Notes: generated from the letters alone by a model not told the origin. Shown: positions 1-9,328, numbered from the stretch's first letter. The stretch is 64,000 nucleotides of DNA from Massilia litorea (GCF_015101885.1 NZ_CP062941.1:1798001-1862000), one strand, 5' to 3'. Made by a program: numbers and translations.

Positions 1-44
1 ATAAATATACGGAGCTGAAGACGACCTGGATCCAGGTCGGGTAG
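1..44 (+). CDS. C-terminal end of a puuC-like aldehyde dehydrogenase (partial)
   Basis: Only the last 13 codons are inside the window, read in the frame starting at base 3 and closing with TAG at 42-44. They translate to KYTELKTTWIQVG. This closely resembles the remembered C-terminus of gamma-glutamyl-gamma-aminobutyraldehyde dehydrogenase (PuuC; E. coli ends in FTELKTIWISLEA). A glutamate-polyamine ligase follows, which fits the gamma-glutamylated putrescine pathway. The match is short, so the identity is an inference supported by context. Confidence 0.55.
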   Translation, partial: KYTELKTTWIQVG

Positions 45-53
45 GACGGCAGG

Positions 54-77
54 GGCGGCGCTCCCTCCTGCGCCGCC
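54..77. other. Intergenic hairpin between puuC-like and puuA-like genes
   Basis: A perfect 8-bp inverted repeat, GGCGGCGC at 54-61 and GCGCCGCC at 70-77, with an 8-nt loop. No T-run follows, so it is not a classical intrinsic terminator. It may separate or stabilise the two halves of the transcript. Confidence 0.5.
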
Positions 78-114
78 GTGCTACATTGGCCGGCCTGGAA
101 TGCCGGGAGCCGAG

Positions 115-1464
115 ATGAGCGCTGCAGTGCCCGATGCCATGCGCGATTTCCTGCGCGAGCACAACATCCACGAAGTCGAGTGCGTCATCGCCGACATGAC
201 CGGGATTGCACGCGGCAAGATCCTGCCGAAGGATTTGTTCCTGGACGGCGAACACATGCGCCTGCCGAAGAGCGTCCTGCTCAATACCGTCAATGGCGAG
301 CAGCCGAACAATTTACCGTATGTCGGCGCCACCGATCCCGACATGGTCTGCGTGCCCGATGCGGCGACGATGCGGGTCGTGCCCTGGGCCTCGGAATCGG
401 TGGCGCTGGTGATCCACGACTGCATGAATTTCGATGGCTCTCCCGTCGAACTCGCGCCCCGTTCCGTGCTGCGCCGCGTGCTCGGCCTGTATGCGGAGCG
501 CGGCTGGAAGCCGGTGGTGGCGCCGGAAATGGAGTTTTATCTCGTTGCCAGGAATGTCGACCCGCACGTGCCGCTGATGCCGCCGATGGGGAGAAGCGGC
601 ATGACCGAACTCGGCCGCCAGTCGTATTCGATCGACGCCGTCAACGATTTCGATCCCTTCTTCCTGGAACTCTCGAGCTTCTGCAAAACCCATGCGCTGG
701 GCGTCGAAACCCTGATCCATGAAGCCGGCGCGGGGCAGATGGAAATCAATTTCGCCCACGGGGATGCATTGGAGCTGGCCGACCGCGTGTTCCTGTTCAA
801 GCGCGCCGTGCGCGAGACGGCGCTGCGCCATGGCATCTTCGCCACTTTCATGGCGAAACCGATGGAAACCGAGCCCGGCAGCGCGATGCACGTGCACCAG
901 AGCGTGGTCGATGCACGCAGCGGAGAGAATATTTTTACGGCAGCCGATGGCGGACCGAGTCCGCTGTTCTTCCATTTTATCGGGGGCCTGGAGCGCTATG
1001 TGCCGTCGGCGCTGCTGATGTTCGCGCCGCACGTGAACTCTTACCGGCGCCTGTCGCGCTTCCAGTCGGCGCCGACCAACGTGCGCTGGGGCTACGACAA
1101 CCGTACCTGCGGCATCCGCGTGCCCAATTCCACGCCGGAAAACCGGCGCGTCGAAAACCGGGTGCCGGGCGTCGACGTGAACCCCTATCTGGCGATGGCG
1201 GCCACCCTCAGCTGCGGCTACCTTGGCATGGTCGACGGCATCGCGCCATCCGAACCGACCGACGACAGTGCCGAGCACATCCACGACGACCTGCCGCGCA
1301 ACCTGGAGGATGCAATCCTGCGCATGCGCCAGTGCCCGCCGCTATCGAACATGCTGGGAGACTTGTTCGTGCAGGCGTTTTGCGAAGTGAAAGAGCTGGA
1401 ATTCGCGACGTTTAGCCGCGTGATCAGCTCGTGGGAGCGCGAGCATCTGATGCTGCTGGTGTGA
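115..1464 (+). CDS. Glutamine synthetase family protein, probable glutamate-polyamine ligase
   Basis: A 449-residue glutamine-synthetase-fold ligase. The ExE metal site (PEMEFYL, about residue 138), the GAGQMEINF block and the NRTCGIRVP-type block are visible. It lacks the C-terminal adenylylation features of GlnA and resembles PuuA/SpuI-type enzymes that join glutamate to putrescine or other polyamines using ATP. The preceding gene ends like PuuC, the dehydrogenase of the same pathway. ATG at 115 is preferred because GGGAG lies five bases upstream; an in-frame ATG at 100 would add five residues. The exact amine substrate cannot be read from sequence. Confidence 0.85.
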   Translation: MSAAVPDAMRDFLREHNIHEVECVIADMTGIARGKILPKDLFLDGEHMRLPKSVLLNTVNGEQPNNLPYVGATDPDMVCVPDAATMRVVPWASESVALVIHDCMNFDGSPVELAPRSVLRRVLGLYAERGWKPVVAPEMEFYLVARNVDPHVPLMPPMGRSGMTELGRQSYSIDAVNDFDPFFLELSSFCKTHALGVETLIHEAGAGQMEINFAHGDALELADRVFLFKRAVRETALRHGIFATFMAKPMETEPGSAMHVHQSVVDARSGENIFTAADGGPSPLFFHFIGGLERYVPSALLMFAPHVNSYRRLSRFQSAPTNVRWGYDNRTCGIRVPNSTPENRRVENRVPGVDVNPYLAMAATLSCGYLGMVDGIAPSEPTDDSAEHIHDDLPRNLEDAILRMRQCPPLSNMLGDLFVQAFCEVKELEFATFSRVISSWEREHLMLLV

Positions 1465-1473
1465 AGCGTGGGC

Positions 1474-1577
1474 CGTAGGATGGCACTCGTGCCCACGCGG
1501 TGATACCTGACGGCGAGATCATTGAGCACGAAATCGGAGCCTGTCAGTATCACCGCGTGGGCGGAGCCCACCCTACG
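1474..1577. repeat. Paired palindromic intergenic repeat, copy 1 (inverted pair)
   Basis: Two related units face each other. The left unit (1474-1513) begins CGTAGGATGGCAC and continues through GTGCCCACGCGGTGATAC. The right unit (1541-1577) is nearly its reverse complement, ending CCCACCCTACG. Each unit is itself a hairpin. The element ends exactly at the thpR stop codon. Related units occur at 46697-46725, 51868-51891 and 54684-54817. Confidence 0.8.
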
Positions 1578-2102
1578 TTACGCAGCGGTTCCGTATTGCT
1601 GAATCACCGTATAGCCGCCGCCATTGCCGGGCTTCGATTCGACCAATGCATAGCCGTCGATCTTCCAGACCAGCGGCTCGGTCTCCGGCGGCACGACCAC
1701 ATTGTTGGCACGCCGCGCCAGCGTCACGTGCGGGCGATAGGTGCGCGCTTCCGGCTGCAAGCCGAGCGCGACCAGGGCAGACGATAAATTCGCATGCAGT
1801 TCGAGCAACTCGGGCGGCTCCTCGTGCGGTTCCAGCACGGCCACGCCATGTGCCCACAGTTTCGGCACGCCGATCGACAGCGTGAACGGGGTAAATGGCA
1901 CCGCAAACCCGCGCTGCAGCTCCGGCACCCGCTCGCTCGGCAATTCGCCCAGGAAGTGCAGTGTCATGTGCAGTTTGTCCGTATGCACCGGGCTGGCGCC
2001 GCGCGGCCAGTCCCAGGCGTCACGCCGTTCACGCAGCGCGTGGCGGATCGCGGGATCCGGCCACAGCGCCAGGAACAGGCGGGTGCTCGGGACGCCGTCC
2101 AT
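1578..2102 (-). CDS. thpR: RNA 2',3'-cyclic phosphodiesterase (2'-5' RNA ligase family)
   Basis: A 174-residue member of the 2H phosphoesterase superfamily. Both catalytic HxTx motifs are present: HMTL at 45-48 and HVTL at 125-128, at the usual spacing. The family hydrolyses 2',3'-cyclic phosphates on RNA and in vitro can join tRNA halves with 2'-5' bonds; its physiological role is unclear. It lies 8 bp downstream of panB on the same strand and may be co-transcribed with it. Its stop codon abuts a palindromic repeat. Confidence 0.9.
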   Translation of the reverse strand: MDGVPSTRLFLALWPDPAIRHALRERRDAWDWPRGASPVHTDKLHMTLHFLGELPSERVPELQRGFAVPFTPFTLSIGVPKLWAHGVAVLEPHEEPPELLELHANLSSALVALGLQPEARTYRPHVTLARRANNVVVPPETEPLVWKIDGYALVESKPGNGGGYTVIQQYGTAA

Positions 2103-2110
2103 GTTTTACA

Positions 2111-2968
2111 TTAAAAGCAGTGTTCCGGCGCCGGGAAGCTGCCGTCCTTGACGCCGGACACGTAGGCGCGCACGGCGCCTTCGATGCTGGTCTGGCCTTC
2201 CATGAAGTTCTTCACGAAACGCGCCTTGTGGCCTGGGAACACGCCCAGCATATCGTGCATGACCAGCACCTGGCCCGAGCAGTCGGGGCCGGCGCCGATG
2301 CCGATCGTCGGCACCTGCAGCAATTCCGTCGTCGCCTTGCCCAGCGCTGCCGGCACGGCCTCCAACAGCACGATCGCCGCGCCCGCCGCCTGCAGGGCCA
2401 GCGCATCGTTTTTCAGGCGCTCGGCGCCTTCATCGGTCTTGCCCTGCACCTTGAAACCGCCCAGCTGGTGGACGAATTGCGGGGTCAGGCCGATGTGGGC
2501 GCACACGGGGATGCCGCGCTCGGCCAGGAAACGGACCGTGTCGGCCAGCCAGGCGCCGCCTTCGATCTTGACCATCTGGGCGCCGGCGCGCATCAGCGCG
2601 GCCGAGCTTTCCAGGGCCGCTTCCGGGGTGGCGTAGCTGGCGAAGGGGAGGTCGGCCAGGATCAGCGCGTTCTTGTTGCCGCGCGCGACCGAGGCCGTGT
2701 GGTAGACCATGTCGGCAAGGGTCACCGGCAGCGTCGAGGAATGGCCGGCGCAGACCATGCCGAGCGAGTCGCCGATCAGGAGGATGTCGACGCCGCAGCG
2801 GTCCATCAGCGAGGCAAAGCTGGCGTCGTAGCAGGTCAGCATGGCGATCTTGGTGCCGGCCGCGCGCATCGCCTGCAGCGCCGGGATGGTGACGGGCTTG
2901 GCGACGGGTTTAGCCGGGGCCGGCGCGTCGCCGCCCGTCATTTCCTTGCCCTGCAAATAAGCGCTCAT
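2111..2968 (-). CDS. panB: 3-methyl-2-oxobutanoate hydroxymethyltransferase
   Basis: A 285-residue cytoplasmic enzyme transferring a hydroxymethyl group from 5,10-methylene-THF to alpha-ketoisovalerate to make ketopantoate, the first committed step to pantothenate and CoA. Visible family blocks are LTCYDASFA (about 44), [10 protein letters not shown] with metal-binding D67, the KIEGG stretch and VLLEAVP with the catalytic glutamate. An Ala/Pro/Lys-rich N-terminal extension of about 25 residues makes it longer than E. coli PanB (264). It sits beyond the folK-pcnB group; no panC is adjacent. Confidence 0.95.
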   Translation of the reverse strand: MSAYLQGKEMTGGDAPAPAKPVAKPVTIPALQAMRAAGTKIAMLTCYDASFASLMDRCGVDILLIGDSLGMVCAGHSSTLPVTLADMVYHTASVARGNKNALILADLPFASYATPEAALESSAALMRAGAQMVKIEGGAWLADTVRFLAERGIPVCAHIGLTPQFVHQLGGFKVQGKTDEGAERLKNDALALQAAGAAIVLLEAVPAALGKATTELLQVPTIGIGAGPDCSGQVLVMHDMLGVFPGHKARFVKNFMEGQTSIEGAVRAYVSGVKDGSFPAPEHCF

Positions 2969-3045
2969 GGTGATCCTTTTGAAAACAATTAATTCGACGG
3001 CGTAGTGTAATCCGCCGGAAAAAAACCTGCCGGAGCAGCTGCTTT

Positions 3046-3393
3046 TTAGCTGCGGAAGATGAAATAGACGGCGCCGACCAGGCAGAGTGCGGCCCAGATG
3101 TAGTCGAGCTTGAACGGCTGGTCCATATAAAACATGGCGAAGGGGACGAACACGCTCAGCGTGATCGCTTCCTGCATGATCTTCAATTGGGCCAGGCTGT
3201 ACTGGGTGGCGCCGATGCGATTCGCCGGCACCTGCAGCAGGTATTCGAACAGGGCGATGCCCCAGCTGATCAGGGCGGCGATATACCAGGCGCGGTTGTT
3301 CAGGCTTTTCAGGTGCCCGTACCAGGCGAAGGTCATGAAGACGTTCGACAGCGCGAGCAGGCCCGCGGTTTGGAAGAAGACAGGAATTTGCAT
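3046..3393 (-). CDS. DMT family small membrane protein (DUF486)
   Basis: A 115-residue protein with four predicted membrane helices, beginning [11 protein letters not shown]. It matches the DUF486/DMT-like family of small multidrug-resistance-fold inner-membrane proteins; no substrate is known. The frame stays open upstream to 3483, but that part is the folK reading region in another frame. ATG at 3391-3393 is preferred because it follows the folK stop (3395-3397) by one base, implying coupled translation. Confidence 0.8.
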   Translation of the reverse strand: MQIPVFFQTAGLLALSNVFMTFAWYGHLKSLNNRAWYIAALISWGIALFEYLLQVPANRIGATQYSLAQLKIMQEAITLSVFVPFAMFYMDQPFKLDYIWAALCLVGAVYFIFRS

Positions 3394-3394
3394 G

Positions 3395-3868
3395 TTAGTC
3401 GAGGCGGACGATGGCCTGGTCGGCCACGCCCGGCAAATAATCGGCGGCGCGTCCGCGGCCGGGGATGAGGGTGTCGGGCGCAATTTCCAGCAGCGGCGCC
3501 AGCACGAAGGCGCGCTCGTGCAGGCGCGGGTGCGGTACTGTCAGGGCCGGGGTGGCGATGACCTGGTCGCCATATAACAGCAGATCGAGGTCGAGGGTGC
3601 GTGGCGCATTGCGATACGGCCGTTCGCGGCCGTGGTCGGTTTCGATGGCGTGCAGCGTCGCCAGCAGCGCGTGGGCGTCGAGGCTTGTTTCGATGACGGC
3701 CACGGCGTTGATGTAATCGTCGCCCGAGGAATCGATCGGCGCCGTGCGCCACAGGCTGGAAGAGGCCACCAGCCGGCAGCCGGATTGGCGCTCCAGGCGC
3801 GCCAGGGCGTCCACGACATTGCCGCGCGCATCGCCCAGGTTGGCGCCGATGCCGATGAAAGCGATCAT
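3395..3868 (-). CDS. folK: 2-amino-4-hydroxy-6-hydroxymethyldihydropteridine pyrophosphokinase
   Basis: A 157-residue HPPK that moves pyrophosphate from ATP to 6-hydroxymethyl-7,8-dihydropterin in folate synthesis. Hallmarks seen are the N-terminal GIGANLGDARGN, the TAPIDSSGDDYINAV substrate loop and PRTLDLDLLLYGD, the family signature. It overlaps the end of pcnB by 4 bp. The pcnB-folK pair is common in beta- and gamma-proteobacteria. Confidence 0.95.
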   Translation of the reverse strand: MIAFIGIGANLGDARGNVVDALARLERQSGCRLVASSSLWRTAPIDSSGDDYINAVAVIETSLDAHALLATLHAIETDHGRERPYRNAPRTLDLDLLLYGDQVIATPALTVPHPRLHERAFVLAPLLEIAPDTLIPGRGRAADYLPGVADQAIVRLD

Positions 3869-5277
3869 TCCCGGATGTTGCTCACGGTCGGTGCGGAGTC
3901 GCTGGAGCCCGCGTTCGATCCCGCACCTGCATCGGCACCTTCACTGCTGCGGTTGCGCGGCCCACGGCGCGGCGCGCGCTTCTTCTTTTCGCCGGCGACG
4001 GGCGCCGGACGGTTGGCCTGGGTGACCAGGCGCTCGCGTTCGCCCGCTTCGGCCTCGTAGAAGGCGGTCCACCACTCGCCGATTTCCATCTCCAGCTCGC
4101 CCGACTCGCAGCGCAGCAGCAGGAAGTCGTAACCGGCGCGGAAGCGCGGATTCTCGAGCAATTTGTACGGCGCCTTGCCGGTGCGGCGTTCGAAGCGCGG
4201 CTGCATGGCCCAGATGTCGCGCATGTCGGTGGCGATGCGGCGCTGCAGGGCGAGATTGTCCGTTTGCGTTTCCAGCACGTCGTCGGCGGCCAGGTGCAGG
4301 GCCGGGATCGGCGCCTCACCGGCAGCCCGATACGCCGTCCATTTTTCGAGCACCTGGTGCCACAACAGCGAGGCGAACAGGAAGCCCGGCGACACGCCCT
4401 TGCCGGCTTTGACACGCGAATCCGTGGATTCGAGCGCAAGCGTCACGAACTTCATGCCGATCGGCTGCTCCAGCACCACGTCGAGCAGGGGCAGCAGGCC
4501 GTGGTGCAGGCCGGCCGAACGCAGTTCCTTCAGGCAGGCCAGCGCGTGGCCCGACAGCAGCAACTTCAGCATTTCGTCGAACACGCGCGCGGCGGGCACG
4601 TTGTCGATCAGGGGCGCCATCACCGGGATTGGCGCGCGCGTGGTCGGCTCGATCGTAAAACCGAGCTTGGCCGCGAAGCGCACCACGCGCAGCATGCGCA
4701 CCGGGTCTTCGCGGTAGCGCGCTTCCGGCATGCCGATGATGCGCAGGGTTTTTTCGCGGATGTCGGCAATGCCGCCGTGGTAGTCCAGCACGCTTTGCGT
4801 GGCCGGATCGTAGTACATCGCGTTGATGGTGAAATCGCGGCGCGCGGCGTCCTCGTGCTGCGGTCCGAAATTGTTGTCGCGCAGGACGCGACCGTGCTCG
4901 TCCTTCGGCGCGTTGTTGCTGCCGTTGCCGCGGAAGGTCGTCACTTCCAGCAGCTCCTGGCCGAACATCACGTGCACGATCTGGAAGCGGCGGCCGATGA
5001 TGAAGGCGCGGCGGAACAATTTTTTCACCTGTTCCGGCGTGGCGTCGGTGGCGATATCGAAATCTTTCGGTTTCACGCCCAGCAGCAGGTCGCGCACGGC
5101 GCCGCCGACGACAAAGGCTTTGAAACCGGCTTCCTGCAGGGTCTGCGTGAGCCGGATCGCGTTCGGCGACACGAGTTTTAAATCGATACCGTGTTCTTCC
5201 GGCCCGAGGACGACTGGTTCGGTAGGGTCGCGCTCGTCTTTCACGCCAAGGATTTTACGAATGAATTTTTTAATCAT
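3865..5277 (-). CDS. pcnB: Poly(A) polymerase I
   Basis: A 470-residue class II nucleotidyltransferase adding poly(A) tails to RNA 3' ends, which marks transcripts for decay. The head domain carries GGAVRD (58-63) and DFDIAT with catalytic D72 and D74. RRDFTINAMYYDP and the neck/body region follow. The C-terminus is a long Lys/Arg-rich tail (KKKRAPRRGPRNR region) typical of PcnB and absent from CCA-adding enzymes. It overlaps folK downstream and the HAD gene upstream by 8 bp, so the block is one operon. Confidence 0.92.
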   Translation of the reverse strand: MIKKFIRKILGVKDERDPTEPVVLGPEEHGIDLKLVSPNAIRLTQTLQEAGFKAFVVGGAVRDLLLGVKPKDFDIATDATPEQVKKLFRRAFIIGRRFQIVHVMFGQELLEVTTFRGNGSNNAPKDEHGRVLRDNNFGPQHEDAARRDFTINAMYYDPATQSVLDYHGGIADIREKTLRIIGMPEARYREDPVRMLRVVRFAAKLGFTIEPTTRAPIPVMAPLIDNVPAARVFDEMLKLLLSGHALACLKELRSAGLHHGLLPLLDVVLEQPIGMKFVTLALESTDSRVKAGKGVSPGFLFASLLWHQVLEKWTAYRAAGEAPIPALHLAADDVLETQTDNLALQRRIATDMRDIWAMQPRFERRTGKAPYKLLENPRFRAGYDFLLLRCESGELEMEIGEWWTAFYEAEAGERERLVTQANRPAPVAGEKKKRAPRRGPRNRSSEGADAGAGSNAGSSDSAPTVSNIRE

Positions 5278-5944
5278 TGAAGAGATGGAGTAAAGGCCAG
5301 CCTTGGGCGTGTGCGTGGCTGGCGAGCGCGGCGCTCGGGTTGGTCGCGACCGGGTGGGAGACGATCGACAGCAGCGGAATGTCGTTGTGCGAATCGCTGT
5401 AGAAATGGCTGCTCTCGAAGCTGTCGAACGGACGGCCGAGACGCTCCAGCCAGGCGTGCATGTGGGTGATCTTGCCCGGCCCCGAGGTCGGCGTGCCGGC
5501 CAGTTTCCCGGTCAGCCGGCCGTCGGCATCGCGTTCCGGCATCGCCGCGATGTGGTGCTCGACGCCGAACAGCTTTGCGATCGGCGCCGTGATGGTGTGG
5601 TTGGTGGCGGTGATGATCGCCACCAGGTCGCCGGCCTCCTGGTGGCGCCTGACCAGCGCCAGCGCCTGCGGCTGGATCGCCGGTTCGATCACCTCGCGCA
5701 TGTACCGCGCGTGCATGGCCGCCAGTTCGTCGGGCGCGAAACCGGCCAGGGTGCCGAGGGCGAATTCGAGGTATTCGACCGGGTCGAGCACGCCGGCCTG
5801 GTATTGCGCGAAAAATTCATCGTTGCGGCGCGCATAGGCGGCCGCGTCGACGGCCCCGATGCGCACCAAAAACTGGCCCCACTCGTAGTCCGAGTCGATC
5901 GGCAGCAAGGTGTGGTCGAGGTCAAACAGGGCAAGCTTGTTCAT
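5270..5944 (-). CDS. HAD-IB family phosphatase (SerB-like hydrolase)
   Basis: A 224-residue haloacid-dehalogenase-type hydrolase. Motif I FDLDHTLL gives nucleophile D8 and acid/base D10, the Thr of motif II is in IITATN, and YSDSHNDIPLL is the metal-binding motif. It matches the subfamily IB group related to phosphoserine phosphatase; the real substrate is unknown. It lies between hda and pcnB with overlaps on both sides (4 bp with hda, 8 bp with pcnB), an order widely conserved in Burkholderiales. Confidence 0.85.
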   Translation of the reverse strand: MNKLALFDLDHTLLPIDSDYEWGQFLVRIGAVDAAAYARRNDEFFAQYQAGVLDPVEYLEFALGTLAGFAPDELAAMHARYMREVIEPAIQPQALALVRRHQEAGDLVAIITATNHTITAPIAKLFGVEHHIAAMPERDADGRLTGKLAGTPTSGPGKITHMHAWLERLGRPFDSFESSHFYSDSHNDIPLLSIVSHPVATNPSAALASHAHAQGWPLLHLFND

Positions 5945-6651
5945 TGTTTAGTATCCGACTGCGTGGAGTCCGGCTGCGCAGCATCGGCCGGCGGATGTGA
6001 GAGCAGCAGGTCGCGCAGCAGGGGCAGCGTGACCGGGCGCTGGGTCTCGAGCGAGTACTGGTCGAGGGCGTCCAGCATCGTCGCCAGCGAGCGCATGTCG
6101 CGCTTGAAGTGAGACAGCAAATAGGGTAACACGCTGGCCGACAGGGTCAGGCCGCGCGCCTCGGCCGCCTGCGTCAGGGCGGCGATCTTCTGGTCGTCGG
6201 ATAAACCGTGGATCAGGTAGATCAGTCCCCAGCCCATGCGCGTTCTCAGATCTTCGCGCACCGGCAGCACGGCCGGCGGCACCGGGCCGGTCGAGACCAT
6301 GTAGGCGCCGTGTTCGCGGATCTGGTTGAACAGGGCGAACGCGTCGATCTGGGCGGCCGGGCCGAGGCGGTCGCAATCGTCCAGCAGGTACAGGGAAATG
6401 TCGGGCGAGTAGACAAAGTCGGCGGCCGGGGCGCTTGCTGCGATGTAGCGCGAGTTCGGGGTGCTCGCCAGCGCCTGCAGCAGGTGGGTCTTGCCGGCGC
6501 CTGTATCACCCCACAGGTAGGCGAAATGCTCGCGCGATGCACGCTGCGCGAACTGGTGCATCAAGTGCGCCAGTTCGGCATTTTCCCCGACCTGGAAGGT
6601 ATCGAGGCTGTGCGCCGGCTCGGCGCCTAAATCGAGCACCAGCTGCTTCAT
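5941..6651 (-). CDS. hda: DnaA regulatory inactivator Hda
   Basis: A 236-residue AAA+ protein related to the DnaA ATPase domain. With the DNA-loaded sliding clamp it drives hydrolysis of DnaA-bound ATP and prevents over-initiation. The N-terminus MKQLVLDLG contains a QLxLxL clamp-binding motif, as in E. coli Hda. Walker A is WGDTGAGKT (47-55) and the Walker B region is YLLDDCDRL. The DnaA DNA-binding domain is absent, as expected. It is the first gene of the hda-HAD-pcnB-folK run. Confidence 0.92.
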   Translation of the reverse strand: MKQLVLDLGAEPAHSLDTFQVGENAELAHLMHQFAQRASREHFAYLWGDTGAGKTHLLQALASTPNSRYIAASAPAADFVYSPDISLYLLDDCDRLGPAAQIDAFALFNQIREHGAYMVSTGPVPPAVLPVREDLRTRMGWGLIYLIHGLSDDQKIAALTQAAEARGLTLSASVLPYLLSHFKRDMRSLATMLDALDQYSLETQRPVTLPLLRDLLLSHPPADAAQPDSTQSDTKQ

Positions 6652-6956
6652 GGCGATCGTCTCATCCTGGTTGTGTCATACGCATGCGGCATTATAGAAG
6701 CTGCCGGGCTGACAATGGAAACGCAGGCGTGGCGTGCTGCGCAGGGGCGGGCCTGGACGCTTCGTGCGGCTGCCTTCGGGAGCGCCGGCGCAAGGCGTGG
6801 CGGACTGTGCTCCAGATGGCGGGAAGAGGGCATGTTTTTCTTGTTATCTCGGTTTGGCGGGTAGGCCGGGCTGTTTTGTTAAAATAGCGAATTGACCGGA
6901 ATCAGTGGTTGATCCCGTCCTCGCCTTCTATTTTACCGCCTCCGCTGCCAAATACC
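6652..6956. promoter_or_regulatory. Divergent hda/purM intergenic region with candidate extended -10
   Basis: This 305-bp gap separates hda (minus) from purM (plus). I see no credible gene in it. TGTTAAAAT at 6877-6885 resembles an extended -10 about 70 bp before the purM ATG, with no convincing -35. No PurR box was recognised. Confidence 0.35.
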
Positions 6957-8000
6957 ATGAGCCAACCATCTAATGTTTCTCTCTCCTACCGCGACGCAGG
7001 TGTCGATATCGATGCCGGCGACGCTCTGGTCGAAGCGATCAAGCCGTTTGCCAAGCGCACCATGCGGGAAGGCGTGCTCGGCGGCATCGGCGGTTTCGGC
7101 GGGCTGTTCGAGATCAGCAAGAAGTTCAAGGAGCCGGTCCTGGTCTCGGGTACCGACGGCGTCGGCACCAAGCTGAAACTCGCATTCGAGCTGAACCGCC
7201 ACGACACGGTCGGCATCGACCTGGTCGCCATGAGCGTCAACGACATCCTGGTGCAGGGCGCGGAACCGCTGTTCTTCCTCGACTATTTCGCCTGCGGCAA
7301 GCTGGACGTGGCGACCGCGACCGCGGTAGTCAAGGGCATCGCCGAAGGCTGCGAACAGTCCGGCTGCGCGCTGCTCGGCGGCGAGACCGCCGAAATGCCG
7401 GGCATGTACCCGGACGGCGAATACGACCTGGCCGGCTTCGCGGTCGGCGCGGTGGAAAAATCGCAGATCATCGACGGCAGCAAGATCACCCCGGGCGACG
7501 TGGTGCTGGGCCTGGCCTCGTCGGGCATCCACTCCAACGGCTATTCGCTGGTGCGCAAGATCATCGCGGTGGCCAAGCCGGACCTGGAAGCCGATTTCCA
7601 TGGGCGCAAGCTGTCGGACGTGCTGATGGCGCCGACCCGCCTCTACGTCAAACCGCTGCTGGCGCTGATGGCGTCGATGGAAGTGAAGGGCCTGGTCCAC
7701 ATCACCGGCGGCGGCCTGGTCGAAAACATCCCGCGCGTGCTGCAGGACAATCTGACGGCCGTGCTCGATGGCAAATCGTGGACCATGCCGCCGCTGTTCC
7801 AGTGGCTGCAGCAGCACGGCGGCGTGGCGGATGCCGAAATGCACCGCGTGTTCAATTGCGGCATCGGCATGACGGTCATCGTCTCGAAAGAGAATGCGGA
7901 CGCGGCCATGGCCCAGCTGCAGGCAGCCGGCGAGACCGTCTATCGGATCGGCGAGATCCGTGCCCGCGAAGAGGGGCAGGCGCAGACCGTGGTGCTGTAA
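6957..8000 (+). CDS. purM: Phosphoribosylformylglycinamidine cyclo-ligase
   Basis: A 347-residue AIR synthetase that closes the imidazole ring of 5-aminoimidazole ribotide using ATP, step five of purine synthesis. Family signatures seen are [13 protein letters not shown] at the N-terminus, [19 protein letters not shown], the [13 protein letters not shown] loop and [13 protein letters not shown]. An upstream in-frame ATG at 6909 exists, but ATG at 6957 begins the typical sequence and gives the normal length. A strong terminator follows 20 bases after the stop. Confidence 0.96.
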   Translation: MSQPSNVSLSYRDAGVDIDAGDALVEAIKPFAKRTMREGVLGGIGGFGGLFEISKKFKEPVLVSGTDGVGTKLKLAFELNRHDTVGIDLVAMSVNDILVQGAEPLFFLDYFACGKLDVATATAVVKGIAEGCEQSGCALLGGETAEMPGMYPDGEYDLAGFAVGAVEKSQIIDGSKITPGDVVLGLASSGIHSNGYSLVRKIIAVAKPDLEADFHGRKLSDVLMAPTRLYVKPLLALMASMEVKGLVHITGGGLVENIPRVLQDNLTAVLDGKSWTMPPLFQWLQQHGGVADAEMHRVFNCGIGMTVIVSKENADAAMAQLQAAGETVYRIGEIRAREEGQAQTVVL

Positions 8001-8020
8001 GCGTTTGTATGCTCCGAGGA

Positions 8021-8047
8021 AAAGGCGCCCGCAGGCGCCTTTTTTGT
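8021..8047. terminator. Bidirectional intrinsic terminator, purM / pfp
   Basis: Stem AAAGGCGCC (8021-8029) and GGCGCCTTT with a 4-nt loop, followed by a T-run. A short A-run precedes it, so it can serve both convergent genes. Confidence 0.9.
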
Positions 8048-8060
8048 TGCTGCACCATAT

Positions 8061-9275
8061 TTAACGTGCCAGGATCTTGTCGACCCTCGCCCCGCGCAAG
8101 CGGAACGCGTCCGGCATGCCGGAGCCGAGCAGGGGGCGCAAATAAAGCCGGAAGGCATCGGTCACATCGGTACCGCTCTCACTGATGAATTCGTCTTCCA
8201 TGGTGCGCGTCTTGCCGGCAACCTGGTCCAGCGGCAATAACTCGTAGTCGACCGAATAAAAGCCCATGCGGCGGATGACGACCGAGCCATCGGCGTTTCC
8301 CCACATCGCGAACTGGACCGCCTTTTCGCCGACCTCTCTCGCCTCGCGCTGGTCGACGTCGGACACACAGCCGATGAAGGAGCGCTGCAGGTAGCCAAAG
8401 GTATCGCCGCGTACGCGCTTGATGCCGAGCCTGCTCTTGATTTCCTCGCACAGCAGGTCAGCCAGCGCGCCGGTGCCGGACAGTTGTACGTTGCCGTGCG
8501 CATCCTTTTCGATTTCCTTGGCCAGCAAGGTGATGATCGGCTCGCCGGCGGCGTCATGTACCCCCTCGGAGACGGCGATCACGCAGCGCCCGTAGCGTTC
8601 GTAGGCCGCCTTGACGTCGGCCAGGAAGCGCTCCAGCTCGAACACGCGCTCGGGCAGGTAAATCAGGTGCGGGCCGTCATCCGGGAATTTTTTACCCAGG
8701 GCAGAGGCGGCGGTGAGAAAACCCGCATGGCGCCCCATCACGACGCCGACGTAGACGCCGGGTAATGCCGCATTGTCGAGATTGGCGCCGGCAAAGGCCT
8801 GGGCGACGAAGCGTGCCGCCGAGGGAAATCCGGGCGTGTGGTCGTTGCCGACCAGGTCGTTGTCGATGGTTTTCGGGATGTGGATCGAGCGCAACGGGTA
8901 GCCGGCGGCACGCGCCTGCTCGCTGACGATGCGCACCGTGTCGGCCGAGTCATTGCCGCCGATGTAGAAAAAATGTTCGATCTCGTGCGCACGCAGGACA
9001 TCGAAGATGCGCGTGCAATAGGCGGTGTCGGGCTTGTCGCGGGTCGAGCCGAGCGCCGAGGAGGGCGTGGCCGCCACCAGTTCCAGGTTGTGGCTGGTTT
9101 CCTGGGTGAGGTCGAGGAAGTCCTCATTGACGATGCCGCGCACGCCGTGCAGGGCACCGTAGATGCGCGTCACGTTGCGAAAGCGGCGCGCCTCCAGGGT
9201 CACGCCGACCATCGACTGGTTGATGACGGCGGTCGGACCGCCTCCTTGTGCAACGAGGATCTTGCCTGACGACAT
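8061..9275 (-). CDS. 6-phosphofructokinase, PPi-dependent type
   Basis: A 404-residue phosphofructokinase-fold enzyme (fructose-6-phosphate to fructose-1,6-bisphosphate). Two residues that separate phosphoryl donors are readable. The IGGNDS motif has Asp where ATP enzymes have the Gly of GGDGS, and IPKTIDNDL has Lys where ATP enzymes have PGTIDND. Both are the pyrophosphate-type state, so the reaction is probably PPi-dependent and reversible. The start at 9275 is chosen over 9293 because AAGGAGG lies five bases upstream of it. It is convergent with purM. Confidence 0.85.
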   Translation of the reverse strand: MSSGKILVAQGGGPTAVINQSMVGVTLEARRFRNVTRIYGALHGVRGIVNEDFLDLTQETSHNLELVAATPSSALGSTRDKPDTAYCTRIFDVLRAHEIEHFFYIGGNDSADTVRIVSEQARAAGYPLRSIHIPKTIDNDLVGNDHTPGFPSAARFVAQAFAGANLDNAALPGVYVGVVMGRHAGFLTAASALGKKFPDDGPHLIYLPERVFELERFLADVKAAYERYGRCVIAVSEGVHDAAGEPIITLLAKEIEKDAHGNVQLSGTGALADLLCEEIKSRLGIKRVRGDTFGYLQRSFIGCVSDVDQREAREVGEKAVQFAMWGNADGSVVIRRMGFYSVDYELLPLDQVAGKTRTMEDEFISESGTDVTDAFRLYLRPLLGSGMPDAFRLRGARVDKILAR

Positions 9276-9328
9276 ATACACCTCCTTGATCAAAGCGACG
9301 GATGACCTCCCGCCAGATTACTACTGAA

